Source: Calothrix sp. NIES-4101 (lineage in GTDB: Bacteria; Cyanobacteriota; Cyanobacteriia; Cyanobacteriales; Nostocaceae). Taken from it: a DNA stretch of 64,000 nt. The notes beneath the pieces were generated by a model, which worked only from the letters and a program-made list of their open reading frames with translations, did no database searches and had not been told where the DNA came from. Of the stretch, positions 8,787-18,084 are shown in pieces. Positions within the stretch are counted from its first letter, which is position 1, and each line of letters opens with the position of its first letter. The translations under genes were made by a program, and so were the position numbers. The stretch lies in NCBI GenBank assembly GCA_004296455.1, contig AP018280.1, positions 3,534,001 to 3,598,000 on the forward strand, given 5' to 3'.

Positions 8787-10197
8787 GTTTTTACCATCTG
8801 CTTTGTCTACGCAATTGCAGCTTATCCTTCTTCATGCAATTCCAGCCCTCAATATTAATTATTGACAGCAAACAATGCCCATTACTACGAAGCACTGGAA
8901 TGGAAGAACCTTGAAGTTAAGAATAAGTTAACTTCGTTTGTGATTATTTTTTTCTACAGATTTACTGCCATCAAGCATTCAAACCGCCAACATAGCTATT
9001 TACGGCTGAGAAGGCAGTTCTCACAAATCTGCATATTCTGAGTATTTTTCCCTACTACACAATAGGATATATAGCCTTTAATTATACTCAAAGGCTAAGG
9101 TTGAAACCTGCTGGGATAGCCGTAAAATGCAAATAACTTGCCTACAAAAGTTGTATCCAAGTTAATGAATCTCAGTAGCTACTTAGCTTTATCGATTCAA
9201 CCATGTTGATTTCTATTTATGTACAAATCAAGACGGCTATAAACCCTAAGAGAGCGATAAACCTTCCTGAAGTGAATAACAAAAATTTTGAAGTCCCTTG
9301 ACATTAGCGTAACATAACCGCCTCACCTTTTCGAGTGGTTAGCTGTTAATTTTGAAAAATTCTCTTTAATGCCAGTAGAAAATCAAATACATCGATTTTC
9401 TGGCATCACAATAATCACTAAGTGTGGTTAGTGCGATCGCTACTAGGAGCTAAAATTAAACTTTAGTTTTCCTCACGTAATTGATTTTCTAAAGCGATTT
9501 TTGTCTCTACATAGCTGGAGAAGCAATCAAAATTTCCATCAAATTACAGACTCAAAATATACTGCTATTTCTTCAATATCAATGTATAAATCTAAACTTG
9601 ATTATACTATAAAAATCAAAAAATATATGGCTTGCGATACCAGTTTCAGGTCAAGATAATGAAGTTAGAAAGCTTGACGGAAAAAGTGTAGAAAACATTT
9701 GAGCGGATCATTTAGAACTGACTCACCCAAAAAAACTTATCTCGCCATGGACAAACTAGTATTCATTGAATTTGTTTTTTGGGTATAGAGCTTTGGTGTT
9801 GGTGCAGGCTAGCTCTTCTGGCAGGCTAGCAATCACAAAGCTTTATTTGTCGTCATCAGCATCCAAATCGCCTGGAAGTTGGCAAGTATTCGAGATTTTC
9901 AACACATCATACCATCAACTCAAGTTTTCCTTTTGCTTTCTATTTCTAAATACAACCGAAAAATACACAATCCGAAAATTCTGTTGTCCAGACTGTAAAT
10001 AGTTGTTAAGCAAGCACTGGCAGCTAAATCTGGTGGATGGTGGTTAGGAATTGTAAATTCCCAAAACTTCTCAACCTATTTCCCTTTCAACCTTTTACAG
10101 CTTTTTCTTGATCAACGCTTTGCAGCAGCACTGCGTTATCTTAAAATGAGTAGAGAATATGTAAACTTTCGTAACTTAAGTCAGAGTCCGCCCATCC
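8787..10197. other. Long AT-rich gap between the 55-aa gene and sds
   Basis: Except for the structured block at 8999-9164, I see no gene in 1.4 kb. An open frame of 78 codons at 9766-10002 starts with TTG, lacks a ribosome binding site and has no recognisable composition, so it is not called. The promoters of sds (plus) and probably of the 55-aa gene (minus) must lie here. Confidence 0.4.
8999..9164. ncRNA. Candidate structured RNA or long 5' leader (unclassified)
   Basis: Closing stem TTTACGGCT (8999-9007) pairs perfectly with AGCCGTAAA (9118-9126). It encloses three hairpins: GAGAA/TTCTC (9008-9022), TAGCCTTT/AAAGGCTA (9072-9097) and AGGT/ACCT with TGAA loop (9098-9109). Immediately after comes a long stem, TAACTTG + TACAA with TTGTA + CAAGTTA (9134-9164), interrupted by one 2x2 internal loop. 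On the minus strand it would sit in the leader of the 55-aa gene; on the plus strand it would be a free RNA. It does not match tmRNA, RNase P, SRP RNA or riboswitch motifs that I recognise. Confidence 0.35.
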
Positions 10198-11169
10198 ATG
10201 ACCCCAGCTACCTCCTTTTTTACCCCTGTGGAAGCAGACCTGCAAATACTAGCAGAGAACCTGATACAGCTTGTTGGAAATGACCACCCCATCCTCTTTG
10301 CGGCGGCAAAACACCTATTTGGAGCTGGGGGAAAGCGTATCAGACCAGCGATTGTTTTGCTAATATCGCGGGCAACCATGTTGCAAAAAGATATTACTCA
10401 GCGCCACCGTCGCCTTGCGGAAATCACGGAGATGATCCACACTGCGAGTTTAGTGCATGACGATGTAGTTGATGAATCAGATGTGAGACGTGGTGTTCCC
10501 ACTATTCATAGTTTGTTTGGCAATCGGATTGCTGTATTAGCAGGAGATTTTTTCTTTGCCCAATCATCTTGGCACTTGGCAAACCTGGATAATTTAGAAG
10601 TTGTGAAGTTGCTATCACAGGTTTTGATGGATTTTTCGGTTGGAGAAATCCAACAGGGACTAAATAGATTTGATACTAGTATATCCTTAGAAACCTATCT
10701 GAAAAAAAGTTATTACAAAACTGCATCTTTAATTGCCAATAGTTCCAAAGCTGCGGGAGTAATCAGCGAAGTTTCATCGGAAATTGCCGAACATCTGTAC
10801 GAATATGGCAATCATTTGGGTTTAGCATTTCAAATTGTTGACGATATTTTGGATTTTACGAGTTCGACAGATACATTAGGCAAGCCAGCAGGTTCCGACC
10901 TCAAAAGTGGTAATCTGACAGCACCAGTTTTGTTTGCATTGGAAGAGCAACCAGCTTTAGAAGTAACCATCGAAAGACAATTTGCTCAAGATGGCGATTT
11001 GGAGAAAGCAATGGCTTTAATTCTTGATACCCAAGGGATTCAGAGGGCAAGAGAGCTAGCAGCATACCATGCTAAGTCAGCAGTTGAACACATTTTAGAA
11101 CTTCCACCCTCGGAACCAAGACAAGCTTTAGCAAATATGGCGGACTTTGTATTAAGTCGGCTTTACTGA
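10198..11169 (+). CDS. sds: Solanesyl/polyprenyl diphosphate synthase
   Basis: Trans-type long-chain prenyl diphosphate synthase that condenses isopentenyl diphosphate units onto an allylic primer, in cyanobacteria supplying the C45 side chain of plastoquinone-9. The 323-residue protein has both aspartate-rich motifs: DDVVD at residues 88-92 (in LVHDDVVDESDVRRG) and DDILD at 215-219 (in FQIVDDILDF), plus the GGKRIRP substrate-binding segment near residue 45. Length is typical. The chain length made is inferred from the family and from the amiC-murI-sds neighbourhood known in Nostoc-type genomes, not read from the sequence. Confidence 0.9.
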   Translation: MTPATSFFTPVEADLQILAENLIQLVGNDHPILFAAAKHLFGAGGKRIRPAIVLLISRATMLQKDITQRHRRLAEITEMIHTASLVHDDVVDESDVRRGVPTIHSLFGNRIAVLAGDFFFAQSSWHLANLDNLEVVKLLSQVLMDFSVGEIQQGLNRFDTSISLETYLKKSYYKTASLIANSSKAAGVISEVSSEIAEHLYEYGNHLGLAFQIVDDILDFTSSTDTLGKPAGSDLKSGNLTAPVLFALEEQPALEVTIERQFAQDGDLEKAMALILDTQGIQRARELAAYHAKSAVEHILELPPSEPRQALANMADFVLSRLY

Positions 11170-11256
11170 AAACTTTACCAAAAATTTATTTTAGCGAGTG
11201 ACTCATTAATTCCCACAATGTTGCTTGTGACAAGTTAAGCTGATATCTGATAGTTT

Positions 11257-11730
11257 TTAGGCGATATCAGGAGGAATAGAACTGCGTCCATAGTTTTGTT
11301 GGAGCGATCGCTGGAATAAGGCTTGTAGATTCGAGCGTTCGATCTCAACAGTGTTATTGGTCGTGCCAGTCGTCTCAAAAAAAACTATACTATCTACGGG
11401 TTCTAATGCTACCAATTGGAACAAAACATGTGTCACGGGAATGGGTGCAACAATTACTTGAGGGTTAGACACAGCATCAGTGCTGGCTTTACCATCTTGT
11501 AGTGTAGGGTAAGCGTATATCACACATTTTTCGAGTTCTGGATTTGCACGGTTGCTTAATGTTGTCATCACCCAGCGTTCATCCATGTCTTGCAGGATAT
11601 AGTATTGGGAATGACGTAATGAGGAAGCGATCGCGGAAAGGACAGGAGCGATTGCTGTAATCAGTTGTGGTGTTATACCATCTTGGGGTGCTTTGTCAAT
11701 CAGCAATTGAATTTGTGCTTCTAAGTCCAT
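11257..11730 (-). CDS. Conserved cyanobacterial hypothetical protein, 157 aa
   Basis: The product is soluble and mixed alpha/beta, with no signal peptide or transmembrane segment. It starts MDLEAQIQLLIDKAPQDG and carries a helical N-terminal third, a central YYILQDMDERWVMTTL strand-rich section and a helical C-terminus. I recognise no catalytic motif. It is divergent from hetZ, with 208 bases between the two starts, so both promoters share that region. It is convergent with sds. Function unknown; the coding call rests on length, codon-like composition and gene-context conservation in Nostoc relatives from memory. Confidence 0.75.
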   Translation of the reverse strand: MDLEAQIQLLIDKAPQDGITPQLITAIAPVLSAIASSLRHSQYYILQDMDERWVMTTLSNRANPELEKCVIYAYPTLQDGKASTDAVSNPQVIVAPIPVTHVLFQLVALEPVDSIVFFETTGTTNNTVEIERSNLQALFQRSLQQNYGRSSIPPDIA

Positions 11731-11938
11731 AAATTACTTGTAAACCGATGGGTAGGTGTTAAGGGTAAAGTAAATCAAAGTGCAAACAATCGAACCAGAG
11801 TTGGGAATAATAGATTAAACCAAATCTGAAACTTTTGGATATACTTTGCGTTTAGCTTATACGCAAAACCTGAAACTAAACACCCGTCGTCCTACAGGTT
11901 GTAAATAGGTATGTTAGGGTCTTTTGAACAACGAGACT
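11731..11938 (+). promoter_or_regulatory. Divergent promoter region of hetZ and the 157-aa gene
   Basis: The region contains a perfect inverted repeat TTTGCGT-N9-ACGCAAA (11845-11851 and 11861-11867) about 70-90 bases upstream of hetZ. In Anabaena, hetZ is controlled by HetR through a GAGGGGTCTAACCCCTC-type site. I see no good copy of that site here, so the repeat above is the only strong dyad. Assignment to a regulator is open. Confidence 0.4.
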
Positions 11939-13129
11939 ATGAATTTAGCCGCAACCACAACTATTCAGGGAGAAAATTCTATCGGCGTGGAGGCGATATT
12001 TGAACTCCTCTTCCAGGAGCTTCGACAATCAACCAAAGCTTCGGAGCAAAATTGCCACGATGTGGCAATGCGAATCACTGCCGAAGTCTACCGCATTTGC
12101 AGCGAAAGCAAACGCATCCAGGCTTCCGGTGCTATAGAAAGCTCTGCCATGACCCTTGCCCGACATCGGCTCTCCCAGTGCCTACGCTACCATCAGTTGG
12201 GTTCCAATCGGGGGCGCGTCGATCTCCACAGTACCTTAAGTGCGATTATTTATCGTTACATTAACCCTCCACAAAGGCAACTGAGCTACCAAGGGCGGTT
12301 GACAATTATTGAAGATTTTCTCCAAAGTTTTTATTTGGAAGCACTCAATGCTTTTCGACGCGAAAACCAATTAGGTGCTACCTACCAGCCCCATACCTTG
12401 CTTGAATTAGCGGAATACATGGCATTCACAGAACGCTATGGGAAACGCCGCATTCCCTTACCCGGACGACAGCAACAGTTGATTATTCTGCGGGCACAAA
12501 CTTTTTCTCAACAGCAACCCCCAGAAACCTGTGTCGATATTGAACAAGCTGCTGAAGGTAGTACCAATGAAGCGGATGGAGCTTGGGAAGACCCGGCAGT
12601 ACAGCGATTGCGGAGTGCAATGGCAACTCAACCGGAACCCGAACCACAAGAAGACACGCTACGTTCTGTGGTGATTACCGAGTTAATGAGTTATCTAGAG
12701 GAACGACAACAAACCGACTGTGCTGATTATTTTACACTGCGGTTACAGGATATGTCCGCACAGGAAATTGAATCAGTTCTTGGCTTAACCTCCAGACAAC
12801 GTGATTACTTGCAACAACGTTTCAAATACCATTTGATTCGCTTTGCCCTCTTGCACCGTTGGGAGTTGGTCCATGAATGGCTTGAAGCCGATCTGAAAAC
12901 TAATTTGGGTTTAACTCCCCAACAATGGGATACCTACATTGCTCAAATGGATGAGAAACAACGGTCTCTATTGGAGTTAAAGCAACAAGGACAACCCGAC
13001 GAAAAAATTGCCAAAAGTTTAGGGTTGTCAATGGCACAACTTCAAAAACGATGGTTTAAAATTCTTGAACAAGCTTGGGAAATTCGTAACTCTTTAGTGT
13101 CCGGATCGGGTGCATCTACTCATGAATAG
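11939..13129 (+). CDS. hetZ: Heterocyst differentiation regulator HetZ
   Basis: DNA-binding regulator needed early in heterocyst differentiation in Anabaena and Nostoc and also present in many non-heterocystous filamentous cyanobacteria. The 396-residue product begins MNLAATTTIQGENSIG, is strongly helical, and has C-terminal helix-turn-helix-like segments (SAQEIESVLGLTSRQRDYLQQR and the KIAKSLGLSMAQLQKRW region). Start: ATG 11939, with an in-frame TTG at 11924 as an alternative giving 401 residues; AGGG at 11916 is close to the TTG, so this is not decided. patU overlaps the 3' end by 8 bases, as expected for a hetZ-patU operon. Confidence 0.9.
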   Translation: MNLAATTTIQGENSIGVEAIFELLFQELRQSTKASEQNCHDVAMRITAEVYRICSESKRIQASGAIESSAMTLARHRLSQCLRYHQLGSNRGRVDLHSTLSAIIYRYINPPQRQLSYQGRLTIIEDFLQSFYLEALNAFRRENQLGATYQPHTLLELAEYMAFTERYGKRRIPLPGRQQQLIILRAQTFSQQQPPETCVDIEQAAEGSTNEADGAWEDPAVQRLRSAMATQPEPEPQEDTLRSVVITELMSYLEERQQTDCADYFTLRLQDMSAQEIESVLGLTSRQRDYLQQRFKYHLIRFALLHRWELVHEWLEADLKTNLGLTPQQWDTYIAQMDEKQRSLLELKQQGQPDEKIAKSLGLSMAQLQKRWFKILEQAWEIRNSLVSGSGASTHE

Positions 13130-14117
13130 TGACTCAGAATCCTTGCAAAACCAGTTATTCCGGTGGTTATTGGCGGAAACCGCCCTGACATCAGATGATA
13201 CTTCGGTCGAATGTAAGGAAAATAACGGGGTAGAAAATTTGACAGCTAAAGCTACTGATTTAAACAGTAGAGAACAGCAGTTAGAATGGACACCCCAAAC
13301 CTTTCAACTAGGAGAAATTCCTACTGTGCAAGAACGTTTCCAAGCCGTCCTTAAACGTCGGTTACAAATTCAAATACAAAACCATCCTCCTTTATTTCCC
13401 TGGGAAACTCAAGTAAAAGAATATCCAGATTACGCTGACAATCCATCAGTCAGTTTGGTTCCAGCTTGGGGATGGGCACAAGCCCAAGCTTCGCTGAATT
13501 TACCAATTGACTTACCTGAGCGGGTGTTTCGGCAATTGCTGGAAAAATGTCAAGCTTTGGTAACTTCTTCATTGCCACTGGGGGCAAAATTAGTTCAGGC
13601 AGTGGAGAGTTTGTTTCCCAATGACCCGCATACAATTAACGATTTAGCCGGATTGGTGCTGAGAACTCCTTATCGTTCTGCTGCCTCCAGCCTGGAGGTA
13701 ATACCCAATTTGGATAGTGATTACTCAGAACTGCAACCCCGTCAGCAAATGGCTGTGTCATTATTAGCAGCTAAACAACTGCTGGATAACTTGACACTAC
13801 CAATTTCAGCTACTAACCCAGTAATTGAAAGACAGTGGTTTACCAGTGCTGGGGCGATCGCATTGAAAGTTGAGTACCAAAGCCAAGGTTCACTGTCACA
13901 ACTTTGTATTCGTGGCAATTTACCCACCAAGGGCAGTCTCAAAGTCGTGGGGAATGGTACCCAAGCAATGGCACAATCCTCTGCTCCCGGCAGCTTGAGC
14001 TTAGAAATTACCGATAATGCCAACGCTTCACAGCCACGGCAACCCTATACTCTCGAAGTCAATTTAACTGAAATTGACGAAAAACCTTTAACATTTTTAA
14101 TCTTGCCTACACTGTAA
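13122..14117 (+). CDS. patU: Heterocyst pattern-formation protein PatU (single uninterrupted gene)
   Basis: Partner of HetZ in heterocyst differentiation and patterning. In Anabaena sp. PCC 7120 it is split into patU5 and patU3, while in Nostoc punctiforme it is one gene; here it is one 331-residue frame. An N-terminal acidic, low-complexity part is followed by a helical middle (TVQERFQAVLKRRLQIQIQ, then PPLFPWETQVKEYPDY) and a beta-rich C-terminus. No catalytic motif is seen. ATG 13122 overlaps the hetZ stop as ATGAATAG; a GTG at 13110 in the same frame is an alternative. Overlap implies translational coupling. The identification rests on sequence memory plus the hetZ neighbour. Confidence 0.85.
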   Translation: MNSDSESLQNQLFRWLLAETALTSDDTSVECKENNGVENLTAKATDLNSREQQLEWTPQTFQLGEIPTVQERFQAVLKRRLQIQIQNHPPLFPWETQVKEYPDYADNPSVSLVPAWGWAQAQASLNLPIDLPERVFRQLLEKCQALVTSSLPLGAKLVQAVESLFPNDPHTINDLAGLVLRTPYRSAASSLEVIPNLDSDYSELQPRQQMAVSLLAAKQLLDNLTLPISATNPVIERQWFTSAGAIALKVEYQSQGSLSQLCIRGNLPTKGSLKVVGNGTQAMAQSSAPGSLSLEITDNANASQPRQPYTLEVNLTEIDEKPLTFLILPTL

Positions 14118-14460
14118 TAAAAAACACTGGCACTAAAATTTTAAATTATCAAACGCCATCAGTTTAGAGATGACGAATCCTGGTTTTAAAGCGTATCCTT
14201 GGTTTAAAGAAGCGGTCATAATTTTAGGCACTGACAACGTCGAATCATCGGCAATGCAGTGCCTCTAACGTCTACGGAAAGCAGCATAATTGAGGATTGG
14301 AAATCGGATTTAAGATTAGTTATTGTGGAATCGCATAATTGAATTTTCTGTAACTAATCTGTCAATATCTTGTTCCAATAATCGTAATTATACTGAGAAA
14401 GTTAGAGTCCGTCGCGTCTACGTTTCTGGATTGCAAACTGTTTGCTGCTTTCTAATCAAA
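14118..14460. other. Gap between patU and the transglutaminase-like gene
   Basis: No gene is seen. A perfect 8-bp stem, AGGCACTG (14226-14233) with CAGTGCCT (14257-14264), could be the 3' end structure of the hetZ-patU message, although no T-run follows. The frame of the next gene is open from 14323, but the stretch before 14461 shows no conserved protein character. Confidence 0.4.
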
Positions 14461-16797
14461 ATGTTGAAATTTACCAGGATAAATCGGCTTTGGCGTTTAC
14501 CTCAATGGATGAATTGGCAGCAAAGTGTGTTTCTGCCATCTTTGTCGGAAACAGAAAGTTCCGTTCCCTTGAGAGTGCTAGTGTTGTTGTTGGTTACTGT
14601 AGGGATTATTGCCAAGGATATTGCAGCAGAAACTCAATCGTCTTTTTGGGCAGTACCTTTAAGTATTGTGGGTGCGAGTTGGAGTTACTACCGTCGTCAC
14701 AATCGCAATGTATCGGTAAAATTTGGTATCGCCATTGGAATGTTAGTAGCACTGGGTGCTTTCTTTGGGCGACTATTGGGGGAGTTGAACGATACACGAT
14801 TGGTATTAGCGGAATTGTTAATCCAACTCCAGGTACTGCACAGTTATGATATGCCTCGGCGCAAAGATTTAGGCTATTCGATTGTCATTGGGGTGATTTT
14901 ACTTGGGGTTGCTGCAACTCTGAGTCAAACTTTAGCCTTTGCACCTGTTTTGTTGGTGTTTTTAGGCGTTGCTTTACCGACTTTAATTTTTGATTATCGA
15001 TCGCGACTAGGGATTACCAATTTTCAAGAGAAGAAGGAGAAACGGAAGTCAGAAAGGATTTCTGCGGTTCTACCTTCTTATTTTTTATTGTTTACTCTCA
15101 TCTTGGCGACTGGTTTGGGCATTTTCGCCATTTTACCGAGATTCCCTGGCTATCAGATGCGGATGTTTCCTGTTAGCTCCAATATTGAAGTCAAAGGCAA
15201 TTTTACCGGACGCAGCATTATCAATCCCGGTTATGTGCGTCAGGGGAATGGTAATGGCAATGGTACAGGAACAGGTAGTGGAGGAAGTGGAGAACCCGGA
15301 CAGGTTGATTCTAGCTTCTACTACGGGTTTAACAGTCGCATGAACCAAAATCTGCGTGGTGAAATGAAGCCCAAAGTTGTGATGCGGGTGCGATCGCAAA
15401 TTGAGGGTTTTTGGCGAGTGCTAGCTTTTGATAAATACACGGGGAAAGGATGGGAAATTTCCCGGAATGAGAAAACCCAAACCTTTAAACGTTCCCCTTG
15501 GAGTTACCAAATTTTTCTTCCCCGCCCCAACTCTGTTGGGACTACTCAAGAAGTAGTACAGACATATGCAGTTGTTGACGACATGCCAAACTTAATCCCG
15601 GCAATGTCATACCCCAAGGAAGTTTACTTTCCTGCACCGATGATCGCAGTTGATACTGAGAATAGTTTACGGGCTCCGGTAAATTTAGTTGATGGTTTTA
15701 CCTATACTGTGGTTTCCGAAGTTCCGATTCGCGATCGCACATTGCTGGGTAAAGCTGGCACTACATATCCAGCTAGTATTACCAAAAATTATTTAGAGAT
15801 TCCCAGCGAGATTGCCGACAAAGTTCGCGATCGCACCGAAGAGATATTAGCAAACTATAACAAGAATCGAGTTGGGCAATCGGAAAAAAGTCTTGATTCT
15901 AACTATGAAAAAGCACTTTACCTCGCACAATATCTCAAACAACACTATAAAATTCCCGAAAGTTTAAACGAGTTTCCTTTTTTGACAGAGAAAGAAGACT
16001 TAGTAGAGGCATTTTTATTCAAATATAAGGGTGGTTATCCCGACTATTTCTCTACAACCTTAACGGTGATGTTGCGCTCAATTGGTATTCCCGCCAGGCT
16101 TGTGACTGGTTTTGCATCAGGACAATTTAATCCATTTACGGGAATGTATATTGTTCGTAATACCGATGCTTACGCAATGACGGAAGTGTATTTCCCCAAA
16201 TACGGTTGGTTTGCTTTCGATCCAATTCCTAATCATCCTCTAATTCCACCATCGGTGGAAGAAACTCAAACTTTTTCTGTGCTTCAGCATTTTTGGAAAT
16301 GGGTAGCGGGTTGGTTGCCTTCACCCATTAGTGGTTTTCTTAATAATCTCTTTGAGGTAATTTTTACCTGGTTGACAAAAACATTCCTGTGGTTCTTTGG
16401 CTTATTTGCCAAAGGTTGGTTTGGTATTGTCCAAGGGTTAATTATTGCCACAGCCTTTGGTTTCTCCGGCTGGTTAACATGGCAAGGATGGAAAAAGTTG
16501 TACAATCGCTCTGCCTTAAGGAAATTACCACCAATGGAAAGCCTTTACCAACAAATGTTGCAGTGGACTGATGCTAAAGGTTTGGGCAAACACCCATCAC
16601 AAACCCCATTAGAATTTGCGAAAGTCTCTTACCAACAACATACGACTGCCACTGCTGAAGTGATTGATGAAATTTGCCAAGCTTATGTTGATTGGCGTTA
16701 CGGAGGTTATGCCCCCAATTTACATCGATTGCGATCGCGATTGCAGGAAATGAAAAGAATTACCAACAATAATGCTTGGTTACAGAGGAGAAGCTGA
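14461..16797 (+). CDS. TgpA-like membrane protein with transglutaminase domain
   Basis: Multi-pass membrane protein of 778 residues. The N-terminal part has about six hydrophobic segments (residues ~35-220, DUF3488/TgpA_N type). A long extracytoplasmic part contains a Gly/Asn-rich loop and a transglutaminase-like papain fold around KYKGGYPDYFSTTLTVMLRSIGIPARLVTGF and TEVYFPKYGWFAFDP. A late transmembrane helix and a cytoplasmic DUF4129-like tail (QWTDAKGLGKHPSQTPLEFA) complete it. The usual catalytic cysteine position is occupied by D-Y-F-S (RxGxCxxF in active enzymes), so the enzyme may be inactive or structural. The start at ATG 14461 fits the membrane topology; upstream codons lack conservation. 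Confidence 0.82.
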   Translation: MLKFTRINRLWRLPQWMNWQQSVFLPSLSETESSVPLRVLVLLLVTVGIIAKDIAAETQSSFWAVPLSIVGASWSYYRRHNRNVSVKFGIAIGMLVALGAFFGRLLGELNDTRLVLAELLIQLQVLHSYDMPRRKDLGYSIVIGVILLGVAATLSQTLAFAPVLLVFLGVALPTLIFDYRSRLGITNFQEKKEKRKSERISAVLPSYFLLFTLILATGLGIFAILPRFPGYQMRMFPVSSNIEVKGNFTGRSIINPGYVRQGNGNGNGTGTGSGGSGEPGQVDSSFYYGFNSRMNQNLRGEMKPKVVMRVRSQIEGFWRVLAFDKYTGKGWEISRNEKTQTFKRSPWSYQIFLPRPNSVGTTQEVVQTYAVVDDMPNLIPAMSYPKEVYFPAPMIAVDTENSLRAPVNLVDGFTYTVVSEVPIRDRTLLGKAGTTYPASITKNYLEIPSEIADKVRDRTEEILANYNKNRVGQSEKSLDSNYEKALYLAQYLKQHYKIPESLNEFPFLTEKEDLVEAFLFKYKGGYPDYFSTTLTVMLRSIGIPARLVTGFASGQFNPFTGMYIVRNTDAYAMTEVYFPKYGWFAFDPIPNHPLIPPSVEETQTFSVLQHFWKWVAGWLPSPISGFLNNLFEVIFTWLTKTFLWFFGLFAKGWFGIVQGLIIATAFGFSGWLTWQGWKKLYNRSALRKLPPMESLYQQMLQWTDAKGLGKHPSQTPLEFAKVSYQQHTTATAEVIDEICQAYVDWRYGGYAPNLHRLRSRLQEMKRITNNNAWLQRRS

Positions 16798-17637
16798 ACA
16801 ATTTCTCAATCATAAAATTCGCAATTACCTCCGGGAAGGGTTACACCTATACAATTACAGCCACTACATAATTGTTTACACAGCAAGCCATCATGGGAGC
16901 GATCGCATAGTTAAAAAAGCTACTTGTAAAGGCTTGTGGAATTCAACCCCAAAATGATGTAACTTGCTTCTCGGAAAGTATTGCGGATTGCGAATTGGTA
17001 ATTGCTGAGAGTGCTCTTGAGGCAATAATTTCAACAGTGTTGATTAGGTTAATCGCTCTTTAGGCATTTAATGAATTTTGATAACTTTATTTTTTGTATT
17101 ATTAGTATAATCATATTCCTTTCTCAAAAGAATTTATAAAGCTTAATCGATATGAAAATCAACAAAATATACCTGTCTTCAATGCCCAGCTTTTGTTCTT
17201 TTCAAAAGCTAATTTGATGTCAGTCTTGCTGTAATAGGGGAATGAAGAGATACACTGTAAATAAAAATATAAGTATTTACCACGTAAAATAATGTAAATT
17301 TTATGTGTTTTATTTATCTAACACTGATAAAAATTAATAATATATACATAATCATTTCATCATAATTTACCTATATCTTGAGGATGATTTTAATTAAACT
17401 TGATTGATAAAGATTAAAAAAAAGCAATCATTATTTAAAAACAATTGAAGAACGCTAATTTTGGCGTTGAAACTGCTATTTTTTGGGGATAACATGAAAA
17501 ATAGTACTTTGTAGAAACATAATTAAAGCGACATTACCGTATACGCATTGTAAAAAAAGTGCAATTCGGTTTTCGATCACGAAATGTTGCCTGAGATTGT
17601 GTTTCTCCTCACACCACGTTGAACGTCAGTTTATTTT
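16798..17637. other. AT-rich intergenic region upstream of remA
   Basis: 840 bases without a convincing gene. A 61-codon frame at 16772-16957 overlaps the preceding gene and has no family character. A CTCCTCACAC string near 17604 recalls the Yfr1 core but lacks its flanking hairpins. Nothing else stands out. Confidence 0.4.
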
Positions 17638-17904
17638 ATGGACATTCAGCTAATCAACATCGGCTTTGGCAATATTGTCTCAGCCAATCGAGTAGTTGCC
17701 ATTGTCAGCCCAGAATCCGCCCCGATTAAGCGCATCATCACCGATGCACGCGATCGCGGCCAACTGGTTGATGCAACTTATGGTCGTCGAACTAGGGCTG
17801 TAATTATTACCGATTCCAGTCATGTGATTCTCTCAGCAATTCAGCCGGAAACGGTGGCAAATCGCTTTGTAATTTCACGGGAACATCAAACGGTAGATAA
17901 TTAG
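17638..17904 (+). CDS. remA: DUF370/RemA-family small DNA-binding regulator
   Basis: Small 88-residue protein of the RemA/YlzA family (DUF370), DNA-binding proteins that in Bacillus activate extracellular matrix genes. The sequence [32 protein letters not shown] and the following AKR-like [26 protein letters not shown] are typical. The neighbour downstream is gmk, the same order as ylzA-gmk in Firmicutes, 180 bases away with a terminator between. The target in cyanobacteria is not known; a role in matrix or osmotic regulation would be inference. Confidence 0.88.
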   Translation: MDIQLINIGFGNIVSANRVVAIVSPESAPIKRIITDARDRGQLVDATYGRRTRAVIITDSSHVILSAIQPETVANRFVISREHQTVDN

Positions 17905-17907
17905 ATT

Positions 17908-17945
17908 AACTGGTGGGTTAAAATTCCCACCCAGTTTATTTTGTA
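17908..17945 (+). terminator. Rho-independent terminator after remA
   Basis: AACTGGTGGG (17908-17917) pairs with CCCACCCAGTT (one bulged base), loop TTAAAATT, followed by T-rich TTATTTTGT. It starts 4 bases after the remA stop. Confidence 0.7.
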
Positions 17946-18084
17946 TCGGTAGTACTATGTGGATTAGAATAGTTTATCTGTCACTGATACTACCAATAAA
18001 AATTAGTCAACTGTCGCTGTATCAACTAAACAGCGACGCATGGCTAATGAATAATGTCTATTGATTGATTCATAGGTTGAGCGG

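Noticed and set aside
9766-10002. 78-codon plus-strand frame in the murI-sds gap
   Set aside because: TTG start, no ribosome binding site, no family character, AT-rich gap with many chance frames.
16772-16957. 61-codon frame after the transglutaminase-like gene
   Set aside because: Overlaps the end of the larger gene, has no binding site and no family character.
17598-17625. CTCCTCACAC string resembling the Yfr1 small RNA core
   Set aside because: The flanking 5' hairpin and 3' terminator of Yfr1 are missing, and the usual neighbours are not here.
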